A stretch of DNA of 64,000 nucleotides, from assembly GCF_030150205.1 (NCBI RefSeq), contig NZ_JASLGT010000016.1, positions 1 to 64,000 of the forward strand. Reading direction: 5' to 3'. Shown here one piece after another: positions 27,319 to 38,120 of this stretch; the first letter of the stretch is position 1; every line of letters starts with the position of its first letter. A model generated the notes under the pieces. That model was not told where the DNA came from and did not search any database. It worked only from the letters and a program-made list of their open reading frames with translations. The position numbers were made by a program, and so were the translations under genes. Source of the DNA: Niabella sp. Lineage in GTDB: Bacteria > Bacteroidota > Bacteroidia > Chitinophagales > Chitinophagaceae.

Positions 27319-28547
27319 GCCTGTCCATGTTCCGGAAATTAAAAGATACCATCATTACCATTAAAGAAGCCGTTGGCCTGGAGTTGCATATCGGCCCGGA
27401 TGAGCGCTGGCAATTCAATGGAGTGTATGTAAAGTTTATTGATAAAAAATTAAAAAAAATAGCGGAGTACACCGGTATTGAAGAACTGAAAGTGCTCAAG
27501 GCCCAACTGCCCAAACAGGTACCCCTGGTGCTGGTGATCAACGGCAAGGGCATCCTGATGCGGAGAACGGCACAGCCGGAGAAGAACCTGGTAAACCAGT
27601 TGTTCCCGGGTTCTAACCCCGGAGATTTTTTCTCTGTAACCTGTCCGGATGAACCAAGCGGACAGTATCATTTTATTTGCCGTAAAACCCTGGTAACACA
27701 GGTATTGGAAGTGCTGGACGCAGCGGGGCTTAAACCCGTATCGCTGGGCATCGGGCTGGAACCGCTGCTGCAGGCATTGCCCTTCCTGGAAGCACCGGAT
27801 GCGGTATTGCACACGCCATCGTATATGGCAAACATCACGCAAAAAACGATCGGTGAAATTACCTATGGAGCCCATGAACCTTCTGTTGCGGCCACACTGG
27901 TTGTGGGCGGCGAGGCCTACCAGGCTCAACATATAAATGCATTGGGAGCGGTGCTGCAGGTATTGTTAAAACCCGCAGACCAGTTAGACGGAGCTGTTGC
28001 TATAGAGGCTGTTAAGGCGGCCGGCGAAGACTATAAATATTATAAGCTGTTTCATTTTACCAAATGGACAATATTAACGGTATTACTCGTGTTATTGCTG
28101 GGTAATTTTTTTGTATTCAATCATTATTTTGGAAAGAATAAAGCACTGGCGCAGCAGGCCGACCTGGTGCGGGCGGCCACCCAGGGCAGTTTGCTGGAGC
28201 AGGCCCGGTCCGATTCCTCCTATGCTTTTTTTACCAACGCGGGCTGGAACAAGAATACCCGGCACAGTTATTATGCGGATCGTATTGCGGCACTGGCACC
28301 GGAAACGGTACGCTTCTCGCTGCTGCAAACCGCACCGGTACAGGAAACGATCGGTGCGGGTGATCTTATTTTTGCCAACAATAAAATCATATTGCAGGGC
28401 ACATCTGTAGACCCTACCGAACTGGAAACCTTTAGCCGGGCCATCAAAAATATTCCCGGTGTGCAGGCTGTGATTATTAATAATTATTTATATAAAAGGG
28501 AATTACTGGCCGCAGTGTTCACGTTGGAAATTACGATACAATCATGA
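27315..28547 (+). CDS. GspL/PilM-PilN-like inner-membrane protein
   Basis: A 410-residue protein. The first 235 residues form a cytoplasmic, actin-like/PilM or GspL-type domain. It is followed by one membrane helix (WTILTVLLVLLLGNFFVF) and a periplasmic PilN-like domain. This order suggests a fused GspL. The TTG at 27315 overlaps the gspD stop; an ATG at 27327 is an alternative. The stop overlaps the next ATG. It probably links GspE to the inner-membrane complex. Sequence similarity to known GspL is weak, so the call depends on architecture and position. Confidence 0.65.
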   Translation: MSLSMFRKLKDTIITIKEAVGLELHIGPDERWQFNGVYVKFIDKKLKKIAEYTGIEELKVLKAQLPKQVPLVLVINGKGILMRRTAQPEKNLVNQLFPGSNPGDFFSVTCPDEPSGQYHFICRKTLVTQVLEVLDAAGLKPVSLGIGLEPLLQALPFLEAPDAVLHTPSYMANITQKTIGEITYGAHEPSVAATLVVGGEAYQAQHINALGAVLQVLLKPADQLDGAVAIEAVKAAGEDYKYYKLFHFTKWTILTVLLVLLLGNFFVFNHYFGKNKALAQQADLVRAATQGSLLEQARSDSSYAFFTNAGWNKNTRHSYYADRIAALAPETVRFSLLQTAPVQETIGAGDLIFANNKIILQGTSVDPTELETFSRAIKNIPGVQAVIINNYLYKRELLAAVFTLEITIQS

Positions 28548-29080
28548 GTAAGGCTGTAACGATAAAATCGCCCATTATGTACCGGCAGCGGCTGCAATGG
28601 CTGCTATGGTCGGTACTACCGTTGTTGTTGCTTTGCTACCTGCTGGGATTCCGGAAAACAGCGGCCGTGATGAATGACTATCATAAAAACCAGCGGCTGC
28701 AGCAACAGGGAGCATTGATGGCAGACAGTATGCAGGTATTTGAAAAAAAACAGGAGGCCGTTGCCCGCTGGCAAAAACAATACCTGGTAGACAGCGCACG
28801 GTTAGACGGAGCTATTCTTGCATCGATCAACAGCCGCTGTGATGAACTGGGGTTACAGTTTAAAGAATACAAGCCCCTGGGCACAAGCAGCCAGGATATC
28901 TGGACCCGGATCGTAACCGTAGAAGGGCCCTTTCATAAAATATTGCAGCTGATCTTTCAGCTGGAACAGCAGGAGCAGCTGTGCCGGATCGCTTCCATCA
29001 AATACCAGAACCTAAAGGACGGCGACAGCGAGGTACTGAACTGCAGTTTATATATTCAAAACGTAGTAAACAAGAAATGA
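28544..29080 (+). CDS. GspM/PilO-like inner-membrane protein
   Basis: A 178-residue bitopic protein with one N-terminal membrane helix (SVLPLLLLCYLLGF), a coiled-coil region and a small ferredoxin-like periplasmic domain. The architecture is that of GspM/PilO, which pairs with GspL/PilN. It overlaps its neighbours on both sides by 4 bases. Confidence 0.7.
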   Translation: MSKAVTIKSPIMYRQRLQWLLWSVLPLLLLCYLLGFRKTAAVMNDYHKNQRLQQQGALMADSMQVFEKKQEAVARWQKQYLVDSARLDGAILASINSRCDELGLQFKEYKPLGTSSQDIWTRIVTVEGPFHKILQLIFQLEQQEQLCRIASIKYQNLKDGDSEVLNCSLYIQNVVNKK

Positions 29081-29475
29081 AAAACAGGCGCGTTATAGCA
29101 ATGACATTACTGGCAGGCCTGCTCATCGCATCGGCTTCCTGTGAAGAAATTTTTGATGATGACTATTCGTCTTATACGGTAAAACTGGCGGCACCGGCAG
29201 ACAGTATGTTACTGGCCGATACCCTGGTGCAATTGAGCTGGACGCCCATCCAGCAGCCGGCCGATTACCAGGTACAGGTGGCCCAGCCGAAATTCGATTC
29301 GCTGGCAAAGCTGGTAAAAGATACCATTACCAGTGGCAGCAGCATCCGGATTGTTGCATTGGAGCGGGGCAAAAAATACCAGTGGCGGGTACGCGCCATT
29401 GGTAAGAATACGGTAAGCCCTTATAGTAAACCCTGGATGTTTTTTATACAAAATAATCAACTCATTGAAGAATAA
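29077..29475 (+). CDS. Lipoprotein with an FN3-like domain in the secretion operon
   Basis: A 132-residue lipoprotein (lipobox IASASC) whose body resembles a single fibronectin type III domain (LAAPADSMLLADTLVQLSW, YQWRVRAIG). The start ATG overlaps the upstream stop as ATGA. Its place in the operon suggests a pilotin-like or secretin-associated role, but FN3 lipoproteins have many roles in Bacteroidota and the sequence does not prove this. Confidence 0.6.
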   Translation: MKNRRVIAMTLLAGLLIASASCEEIFDDDYSSYTVKLAAPADSMLLADTLVQLSWTPIQQPADYQVQVAQPKFDSLAKLVKDTITSGSSIRIVALERGKKYQWRVRAIGKNTVSPYSKPWMFFIQNNQLIEE

Positions 29476-29482
29476 TCCCAAT

Positions 29483-29986
29483 ATGAAATACCTGCTGATC
29501 GGCCTGGTAGCGCTGATCTGGGGACTGATCATTTACAAAGTGATCCGGGGATTATCGGGCGATGACCCGCCTCCGGTGGCTACAAAAATGAAAGCCCCTC
29601 CGGTTGCAGATACATTGGCGGCGTACCAGCTTATGCCGGCGTCGTATCCTGATCCCTTCAGCAATAAATTGATCGAAGAAGAAGTGGTCACGGAAACAAC
29701 AACACCGGGTGCAAAACCTCCTGCGGGCAATATGCCTGTTGGAGCACCGCCACCGCCTGTTGCTGCAATGCCGCCACCCATACCTCCACCAGCAATCAAA
29801 TACAGCGGTTATATATACAACCCGCAGAGCCGGAAGAAGATCGCCATGATCACCGTAAACGGCCGGGGAATGAGTGTGGGTGTCAATGAAAAGATCGATG
29901 ACAAAACAAAAGTGCTGAAGATCAGTGATCAGAAAATAACGGTGAGCTTTAACGGGAAGAAGATGGAGTTTGCGATTGGGGGGTGA
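29483..29986 (+). CDS. GspC/PilP-like protein
   Basis: A 167-residue protein with one N-terminal membrane helix, a Pro-rich linker (VGAPPPPVAAMPPPIPPPA) and a small C-terminal beta domain (KISDQKITVSFNGKKMEF). This is the architecture of GspC/PilP, the link between the inner-membrane complex and the secretin. The ATG at 29483 gives a 7-base gap to the previous gene; an in-frame TTG at 29465 is possible. Last gene of the secretion operon. Confidence 0.65.
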   Translation: MKYLLIGLVALIWGLIIYKVIRGLSGDDPPPVATKMKAPPVADTLAAYQLMPASYPDPFSNKLIEEEVVTETTTPGAKPPAGNMPVGAPPPPVAAMPPPIPPPAIKYSGYIYNPQSRKKIAMITVNGRGMSVGVNEKIDDKTKVLKISDQKITVSFNGKKMEFAIGG

Positions 29987-30316
29987 TGTGGATAAATAGT
30001 TTTTATGAATTATATTTCCTTTTTCTATCTTTAGTATAGAATCAATTTTATTAAAAACACAGCTAAACCCAGAGCTAAAAATGAGAAAATTTTGCGGCTA
30101 CCGTTACCCTTTTTATGAGCGGCTCGAGTGTTAGTAAATTCGTAATTCTTGGTTGGATTATGAATTTATCTTGAGAATAATGTGCCTGGGCAAGGCTACG
30201 GCTTTGCTAGCCCGGGAATTATTTGCAAACTAAGCTTTCAAAGAAAAAGCATAGACTTCAATGCTAACAAGACGGTATAGTTCAAAAAATCCAAGCGCTA
30301 GGGCTTCATTTAAGAG
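29987..30316. other. Gap after the secretion operon
   Basis: AT-rich and without a supported gene. GGGCAAGGCTACGGC and GCTAGCCCGGG form only a weak inverted pair near 30190. No clear terminator for the secretion operon was seen. Confidence 0.4.
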
Positions 30317-30460
30317 ATGGAAAAGCCACCATTGTGCAATGCCGATCGAAAACAAAATAATAGTAATAATTATATTCATAAAAAGCGACAATTAGAGGAT
30401 GATGACCTGGTAGTCGTTGAGTCTATAGACGAATTGGGGGAATCAATCACACCTAAATGA
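30317..30460 (+). CDS. Small ORF just before RHS locus B
   Basis: A 47-residue open frame (ATG at 30317, TGA at 30458) that ends one base before the first possible start of the RHS gene. The protein is acidic at its C-terminus (EDDDLVVVESIDELGESI). No family recognised. It may be a leader peptide, the end of a decayed gene, or chance. Confidence 0.3.
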   Translation: MEKPPLCNADRKQNNSNNYIHKKRQLEDDDLVVVESIDELGESITPK

Positions 30461-30461
30461 T

Positions 30462-32570
30462 ATGCGCCTTGTAAAAAATAAATATTCGCTTATGTCAAAA
30501 ACTGAAATTTTTAAAAGAATAATTCTGTTTTTAATGCTGTTGTTCTTTCAAGTTGACCTGTTAGCTCAATTAAGAAATATTACTCCCCCGTCGCCCGAGG
30601 TATCCCAATTACAAAAGTATGTGGACTATCCGGTAGATTTATCTACAGGAACAGTTAGTATGGATATTCCTATTTTTGAATTAAAAATAAAAGATCTTGT
30701 TTTTCCGATAGGCTTGAATTACCATGCTTCCGGATTTAAAGTAAATGATCAGAGCGGTGTTATTGGACTTGGTTGGTCTTTAAATGCGGGAGGATTAATT
30801 TCAAGGACGATTAATCATTCTCCCGATGAGCTGTCTGTTTTTCCTAGTCCGTTTATTGATGAAGCGCAAATCCCCAATGGAGCAGACTATGAATATGAAG
30901 ATTTCGAGTATTTACATAAACTCTCAAGGGATGCTGATGATTTTGGAAATGGTAAGGATGCGGAGTATGATATTTTTTATTTTAATACAGGAATAAAAAG
31001 CGGAAAGTTCATACTTGCCAGCAGGCCTGACGGATCGCGGCTCCCAATTCAACTTTCAAAAAGTTCCACAAAAATTTTGGCAGATAACGCCAATTTTAAC
31101 GCAGCCTTAAATCAATTTAAATTAATAGATGAAGGAGGTAATACGTTCTATTTTGGCCGGTCTTTACTGAATGGGTATAATTCAATAGAGACTGTCTTGA
31201 ACACTCCGGGAAATCTGACCTATACTTCGGCGTGGCATTTAACAGAAGTTGTTTTAGCAAATAAAACAGATACCATCTTTTTTAAATATCAGCCGGCGAC
31301 AAAGTATACACAATTCCGGCAAGACAATATAATCATTAATAACAGCTTAACCGATTTTAGGCTAAGCCCGGGCGATCCATTAAATACATTCACAGGTTTT
31401 CCGCAGGATTATATAATGAAAAAAGAGACGATGGTGCCGAATACAGCAAGTTTTTATCATACGCAGCAATTATCTGAAATTTCATTTCCCCAGGGGAAAA
31501 TAAGTTTTGAATATCAGCGTATATCGTCTGTACAGACTGACAGAGATCGGTTAAAAAATATAATGATTTTTTCAAAAGGTGGTGAATTGATAAGGACCTT
31601 TACTTTAGATCAATCCTCTTTTTCGAACTTGCCGGAGGATGCTCAGCACTTGTACTGGAAGCTTGACTCATTAACAGTTAGAGATAAGACGCAACATGAG
31701 ATTGGCAAGTATAGTTTATCTTATAATGAAACATTTCCATTTTCACAGCAAACTTCCAATCTTGCACACACGTCAGGAGTAGATTACTGGGGATATTTTA
31801 ATGGGAAAACTTCCAACGTAGACATTATTCCATATTTTAAGATAACCTCTTCTGCTTCTGATCCTGGTTATCCAGGATATGTGTATTCTTCTGGTTCTGA
31901 TAGACATACGGACCCAAATGCGGTACAAACGTTTATTCTTGAAAAAATTAAATATCCTACTGGGGGGCAGGTCAAATTTCAATATGAACCACATAGCGCT
32001 GAACTTTCTTTAGAAAATTATATTGGAGGGCTTAGGATAAAAGGGGTCGATTATTTTGATAAAGACGATCATAATGTATTGTCAAAACGATATAAATATG
32101 GTGTTGACGAAAACGGTAAAGGCGAACTGATGTTGCCTAATGATTTAAACGCTTATGTAAAACTTAAATCTCAATGGTATTATGATAATCCGCTTCAGCC
32201 TCCCACACTTCAATACAGTGGGGATGTAAAAATCTTGTCCAATTCGTTTGTTAATGGTTTTGAGAGTGTTACACAAGCTCCTGTTAAGTATAGCGTTCTG
32301 ACAGAATATGTCTTTGATCCATATAACGGTGACGATAATGGCAAAACTGTTTATAGTTATAATGTTCCTAATATTTATCCGGGGGGCAATGATAATGAGG
32401 GGCAGATATTTACTAGAACTTTTGACTTTCGGTTTAATGACGAGTTAATTAAAAAGGAAACGTTTAGAAAAACAGCGCAGGGGTACTCGTTACTGGCAAA
32501 AGATGATTATGTTTATCAAACATCTTTGATTCGATTATTAAAGGGATGCATGCCAGTGTGGGGTTATTAG
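30462..32570 (+). pseudogene. RHS locus B, N-terminal YD protein, 5' part
   Basis: A 702-codon open frame homologous to the protein at 8322-11612. The Sec signal peptide begins at the internal ATG 30492 (IILFLMLLFFQVDLLAQ). It continues with SPEVSQLQKYVDYPVDLSTG and GLGWSLNAGG. The frame breaks at about 32520, where the codons FDSIIKGMHASVGLLGLE continue in the frame of the next entry. As a result the 702-residue product lacks its YD-repeat end. A sequencing error could also cause this. Confidence 0.75.
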
Positions 32571-34189
32571 GTCTTGAAAACCTAGGTGCTGGCGAATTGT
32601 GGAATTTAACCTTGTCGAATAGCAGTAATTTGGCGCCCATTCCCAAAGAATATGTTTTTGACTATCATACCATACAATATTTTGTTGGAACGAACCGGCT
32701 TATAAGTACCAAAAGAACGGAATATTCGAATGATGCACAGATTACGAGTGTGAAAATATTTGTATATGATAATGAGGAACATCTTCAACCTACACGTGTT
32801 ATAACCACAACAAGTAAAGGAGACTCCAGTATCACCGACTATAGATATCCACATGATTTTGTTGGCCAGCAACCTTACACTGATATGGTTAACCGTCATA
32901 TTTGGTCACCAATAATAGAACAGCTGAATTACAGAAAGCTACCCGGCGGGCAAAGCTTTTTTTTGAACTCTACAAAGACGAGTTATGATTACTGGAACGG
33001 GCTCAGCCTGATACTACCTCAAAGCATAACAAACAAACAAAAAGATATTAACGGCACTCCTGACAACCGGGTTCAGTTTAATAAGTATGATAACTATGGT
33101 AATCTTTTAGAGCAACAGAAAACCAATAGCATCAAAGAAGTTTATTTCTGGGGCTATAAAGGCCAGTACCCGGTTGCGAAGGTTGTGGGTAGTAAAGGCT
33201 TTAATCAGGTACTCGCAGAATCGGGTATCGATACAGCACTGCTCAATGAACCTGGTAGTGCGTCAGCGCTAAGAGGCTATCTTTCTGCCCTGCGTAATGT
33301 TGAGGGGGTACAGGTGAATACTTATACGTATTTACCGTTAATAGGGATCACATCGGAAACGGATCCCGCAAACCGTACTATATATTATGAATATGATGAT
33401 TTAGGCCGTCTTGCTTTGGTGAAGGATGATGCAGGAAAGGTTATTAGAAATTATCAGTATGCATATCGCCAATATCCGAGTGGCATAATCAATACTTCGC
33501 CTGATTGGCATGCAACAGGAGTGAGTCGATGTGTGGTTGGAATCAATGATCAAAATACGGGAGAGCAGGAGTTAGAGCAGAGAGACATTAATATGAGCAG
33601 TGCGAGTTACAATCAAACCCGATGGATAAGTAATGGGCAAAACCTGAGCTTCTGTCCTTTGCCTACTATTTTTTATAATACTGAAAGATCGCAGTATTTT
33701 ACGCGTAGTAATTGTCCAACAGGGTATAGCGGAGGTTCCGAGAATTATATAGTACCGGCTAAAAAATATAGTTCGTCAGTTGATCAGGCTGATGCAGATC
33801 AAAAGGCGCAGGATGAAATCAACGCCAATGGCCAAAGCTATGCAAATACGAACGCGGGCTGTTATGCCGTTTGTTCATTTGTATCCGGGTCGCCTGGGAA
33901 ATATCAGATTATTTCCGACCAAGTTCACGATCAGGGGACTCAAATAAACTTTAGCATTAGCTTTTCCACATCGTCACAGTATGTGTATTGGGATGAATCG
34001 AACACTATTGCGGTTCTGAATGGCGCCTGTAAACCCGCGGCAACACGTACATTAAATGTTACATCGAATGGTACCAATTGGAGTGTCCGTATTTCAGCGA
34101 CAGGGGAGCTAACTGTGAGGGCTGTAGGGGGGACAATTCCAACTACGGGTGACGTTATTGAGCTGAACGGGATTACCTATCAAAAATAA
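32546..34189 (+). pseudogene. RHS locus B, N-terminal YD protein, 3' part with DUF5977
   Basis: Continuation of the previous frame; sequence before 32546 (from about 32520) also reads in this frame. It carries the YD end TIYYEYDDLGRLALVKDD. It then has a region typical of DUF5977 (RSQYFTRSNCPTGYSGGS, IVPAKKYSS, QADADQKAQDEINANGQ) that the locus A homologue lacks. The stop is 21 bases before the DUF6443 RHS gene. Confidence 0.75.
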
Positions 34190-34210
34190 TTAAGGGTTAA
34201 AACTCTGAAT

Positions 34211-37200
34211 ATGAAAGGAAGACAAATAATAAGAGCTAATCTGGTATGTATATTGATTTTCTTTGGTTACATTGCTCAGGGCCAGCAGCCACCGGTTGTT
34301 ACCTACACTACCTTGACTCCAATTAACTACATCCGCACGTGGACCGCCACAGCTCCTGTGGGTACTGCAGATAGTTTGATGAGTTCTGGAATGCTAAAGG
34401 CACAAATGGTCACACAGTATTTTGACGGGCTGGGCAGGTCCTTGCAAGCGGTAGTAAAGAAAGGTTCAATGGTGACTTCAACCATTATTGACGTAAATAC
34501 GGACACTGCTGGTGCAAAGGATTTGGTAACGCCGGTGCTTTATGATGCATATGGCCGGGAACAGTATAAGTTCTCACCTTTTGCTGCTAACAATGCCGGG
34601 GGTAACACCTCGGTCTCCGATGGCCAATTTAAATTGAATCCTTTTGCCCAACACGATCAATTTATGGCGGGCAAATACGGCAGTCAGGGGGAAAGCAATT
34701 ATTATAGTCAAACGGTATTTGAAGCCTCACCGTTAAACCGGGTAATGGAACAGTTTGCCCCGGGTAAGAACTGGGCTGGCAGCTGGCAGGCCACTACCGA
34801 GGAAACGCGGCACAGTATCAAGAGCAAATACTGGATCAATACAGTACAGGACAGCGTACGGATCTGGGAGGTAACGGATGGTACTCCTGGTTCCGGGGGC
34901 ACTGCAGTACCAGCTACGGTAACCGTGGGCTCCGGCCATACGACGGCTGTTACAGAGTATAAAGCCTCTCAAAGCATTACGTTTACGGATGGTTTTTATG
35001 CGCCTTCAGGCTCCACGCTGCGGGCCTGGATCACCAATAGCGGCGGCACGCCGTCCGCCATCATCACCAGCAGTTATGCCAGCAGCCGGGTGTACCCGGC
35101 CGGGGAACTGTATAAAAATGCAACGGTGGATGAGCAGGGCAGGCAGGTCATCGAGTTCAAAGACAAGGAAGGAAAGGTGATCTTAAAGAAAGTGCAGCTA
35201 TTGAATACCGCAACAGATAACGGGCAGGGCAGTGGTCATGCCGGCTGGATCTGTACCTATTATATCTATGATGACCTGGGTAACCTGCGCTGTGTAATCC
35301 AGCCGGAGGGGGTAAAAGCGCTGATGAGCAATGGCTGGCAGCTGACCCCCGGCCTTCTGGCTGAACAATGCTTCCGGTATGAGTACGACGGAAGACAACG
35401 GATGATTGTCAAACAGGTACCGGGTGCGGCAGAAGTGGTGATGGTATATGATGTCAGAGACCGGCTGGTAATGACGCAGGACGGTAACCTGCGCAGCCAG
35501 GGTAACTGGAACTATACACTGTACGACAACCTTAACCGGCCAGTAAAAACGGGGTTGGTGAACCTGTCTGGTAGTACGCCTAATACCCATTGGACGGCTG
35601 CGATGAGTAAGAGCGGAGATGCCAATTTGGATATACAATACCCTGAGTCCGGTATGCTGAGCAATGCCACGGTATTAACCGATACCTTTTATGATGACTA
35701 CTACTGGGTAACGCAAGCACCGCATTCGGCGGCACTGCCCTCTGGCTTTTCAGATTATGACAACAGCCTGGATGCAGGGAACCTGGCCACTGCTGATAAT
35801 CCCAACTTTCCCTATGAGCAAAAGAATACGAAGGACACCCGTACCAAGGGCCTGGTAACGGGTACGCGGGTAAACATTTTAGGCACCCCCAATTATATCT
35901 ATACAATAACGATCTATGATGCCAAGGCCAGGCCCATCCAGATTAAAACCAAGAACCATACAACGGGGCTGGACCTGGTTACGACACAATACAGCTGGAG
36001 CGGCCAGGCACTTACGGTGGTAAGCAGCGAACAGAAAGGCGGAGCGGGGGCACTTACCCTCACCACGATTACAAAGAATACTTATGATGCGCTGGGACGG
36101 TTAGTAAAGACGACCAAAAATGTGAGCAGCAATACGGGTCTGAGCAGCGGTGATAAGATCATTGCAGTAAACAAGTATGATGAGCTGGGCCAGCTGGTGA
36201 ATAAGACCCTGGGTGCCAGCGATGCCAATGGTACGAATGGGGCCGAAACCCAGGCGTATGAGTACAATATCCGGGGCTGGCTGCTGGGGATGAACCGGGG
36301 GTATGTAAACAGCGGCGTCTCCAATAACTTCTTTGGTTTTGACCTGGCTTATGACAAAACCAGCAACAGCAGCAGCAATACCGCACTGCAGGGCTATGCC
36401 GGCAGCGGTATGTTCAATGGGAATATCACCGGCATGAGCTGGAGGGGAGCTACGGGAACAAAGGAGATCCGGCGCTATGATTTTAGTTATGACAATGCCA
36501 ACCGGTTGATGAATGCGGATTTTAAACAGTACAACGGCAGCAGTTATACGGCTTCGGGAACTTTTAACAGTCGGATGGGTGATGGCAATCCCGCCAATCC
36601 TGAAACAGCCTATGATTACAATGGCAATATCCGGTCTATGACCCAGCAGGGACTGGCAGGAAGTAACTCCCTGCCGATCGACCAGCTTACTTACAGCTAC
36701 TTTCCAGGTAGTAACAAGCTGGCTAAGGTAACAGATAATGCAGGCAATACGCGAAATTACCAGTTAGGTGATTTTAATGATGGGACCAACAGTGGTGATG
36801 ATTATGCTTATGATGTAAACGGGAACCTTACAAAAGATGAGAATAAGAATATTAGCAGCATCAGCTATAATATCTTAAATTTACCGGAGCAGATTGATGT
36901 TACCGGCAAGGGTACGATCAGCTACCAGTATGACGCAGCCGGTACCAAGCTGAGCAAAACGGTGAATGAAACCGGCCCGGGGCAGAAGATAACCACCTAC
37001 CTGGGCGGAATGATCTTTGAAAACGATGTATTGCAGCATGTGGCGATGGAGGAGGGGCGATTCCGTCCAAATGGTACAGCTTTTACGGCGGACTATTTTC
37101 TGAAGGATCATTTGGGAAATGTGCGGTCGATGATCAATGAGAATAAGACCCTGCTGGAGGAGACGCATTACTATCTGTTCGGACTCTCCATGAGCGGGAT

Positions 37201-38119
37201 CAGTTACAAAAATCCAACTCCGGCTTTACAGAATAAATACCTGTATAATGGAAAGGAGCAGCAGCAGGATTTAGGGCTGGATAGTTATGATTACGGGGCA
37301 AGGATGTACAATGCACAGATCGGTCGCTGGTTCCAACCTGATCCATTGAGTGAGAAGTATTTTAGTTTAAATCCCTATAACTATACGCTTAATAATCCGA
37401 TAAGTTTATTTGATCCGGATGGCAGGGATGCAATAATAGAGTATGATAGGGATAAAGATGGTAATATTACAGCGATAAGGATTAGAACTACCGTTTATTT
37501 GACTGGAGGCACTGCCCAAGAGCGGCAGGATTTTGTTAAAGAGGGTAACGCTTTTGCTAAGGACAAGCACAATAGTAAAATGTTTAATAATGATGAGACC
37601 GGCGTCAAAATCAGTATTCAGATTGATTATGCGGATGGAGGTGATAATATGAGCGAGAAAGATTTAAAAGGTGGAGAAAACCTTATGTCATTAAATGATT
37701 TACACAATACTGACAAGGATCATCAGCGTTCTCAAGTATATGGGGGGGATAAACAAATTGTCGAGCGAAGAAATGGAATTTATGTCCCTGTTGGCAAAGA
37801 CTATGATAGAGCTGGGAATACCGGAGATATGAGGAGAGGGTCTTTAAATAATAAAGGTTTTGATATTATTCATGAAACGTTTCATTTTTTAGGGCTTAGC
37901 GATAGGTATGATCAGAAGACCATGAAGCCACTTACTAATTTTGAAAATGATGTAATGGCTGGTACTAGCGCAACAACCCCCCGAGTTCATTTCAATAACT
38001 GGAAAAATTATTTAACTCAAACTCAAGTACAGCAACAAGTCAACCAAAGCACCGGTCAGTTTATCTTGCGTTATAAGGTTGATGTTGCTAATAAGTATAC
38101 AAAATCTTTAAAAAATTAA
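34211..38119 (+). CDS. RHS locus B, intact DUF6443 RHS protein with metallopeptidase tip
   Basis: A 1302-residue secreted protein and the only intact full-length RHS toxin gene here. In order: signal peptide ending near AQGQQ, DUF6443 domain (NYIRTWTATAP, YFDGLGRSLQAVV), YD repeats, RHS core from MIFENDVLQHVAMEEGRF to RWFQPDPLSEKYFSLNPYNY, and a variable tip of about 230 residues. The tip has a zinc-peptidase motif HETFHFLGLSDRY near residue 1221. The HExxH histidines and glutamate and the downstream GLSDRY fit a zincin active site. The immunity gene follows after 1 base. DNA of the core is nearly identical to locus A. Confidence 0.9.
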   Translation: MKGRQIIRANLVCILIFFGYIAQGQQPPVVTYTTLTPINYIRTWTATAPVGTADSLMSSGMLKAQMVTQYFDGLGRSLQAVVKKGSMVTSTIIDVNTDTAGAKDLVTPVLYDAYGREQYKFSPFAANNAGGNTSVSDGQFKLNPFAQHDQFMAGKYGSQGESNYYSQTVFEASPLNRVMEQFAPGKNWAGSWQATTEETRHSIKSKYWINTVQDSVRIWEVTDGTPGSGGTAVPATVTVGSGHTTAVTEYKASQSITFTDGFYAPSGSTLRAWITNSGGTPSAIITSSYASSRVYPAGELYKNATVDEQGRQVIEFKDKEGKVILKKVQLLNTATDNGQGSGHAGWICTYYIYDDLGNLRCVIQPEGVKALMSNGWQLTPGLLAEQCFRYEYDGRQRMIVKQVPGAAEVVMVYDVRDRLVMTQDGNLRSQGNWNYTLYDNLNRPVKTGLVNLSGSTPNTHWTAAMSKSGDANLDIQYPESGMLSNATVLTDTFYDDYYWVTQAPHSAALPSGFSDYDNSLDAGNLATADNPNFPYEQKNTKDTRTKGLVTGTRVNILGTPNYIYTITIYDAKARPIQIKTKNHTTGLDLVTTQYSWSGQALTVVSSEQKGGAGALTLTTITKNTYDALGRLVKTTKNVSSNTGLSSGDKIIAVNKYDELGQLVNKTLGASDANGTNGAETQAYEYNIRGWLLGMNRGYVNSGVSNNFFGFDLAYDKTSNSSSNTALQGYAGSGMFNGNITGMSWRGATGTKEIRRYDFSYDNANRLMNADFKQYNGSSYTASGTFNSRMGDGNPANPETAYDYNGNIRSMTQQGLAGSNSLPIDQLTYSYFPGSNKLAKVTDNAGNTRNYQLGDFNDGTNSGDDYAYDVNGNLTKDENKNISSISYNILNLPEQIDVTGKGTISYQYDAAGTKLSKTVNETGPGQKITTYLGGMIFENDVLQHVAMEEGRFRPNGTAFTADYFLKDHLGNVRSMINENKTLLEETHYYLFGLSMSGISYKNPTPALQNKYLYNGKEQQQDLGLDSYDYGARMYNAQIGRWFQPDPLSEKYFSLNPYNYTLNNPISLFDPDGRDAIIEYDRDKDGNITAIRIRTTVYLTGGTAQERQDFVKEGNAFAKDKHNSKMFNNDETGVKISIQIDYADGGDNMSEKDLKGGENLMSLNDLHNTDKDHQRSQVYGGDKQIVERRNGIYVPVGKDYDRAGNTGDMRRGSLNNKGFDIIHETFHFLGLSDRYDQKTMKPLTNFENDVMAGTSATTPRVHFNNWKNYLTQTQVQQQVNQSTGQFILRYKVDVANKYTKSLKN

Positions 38120-38120
38120 T

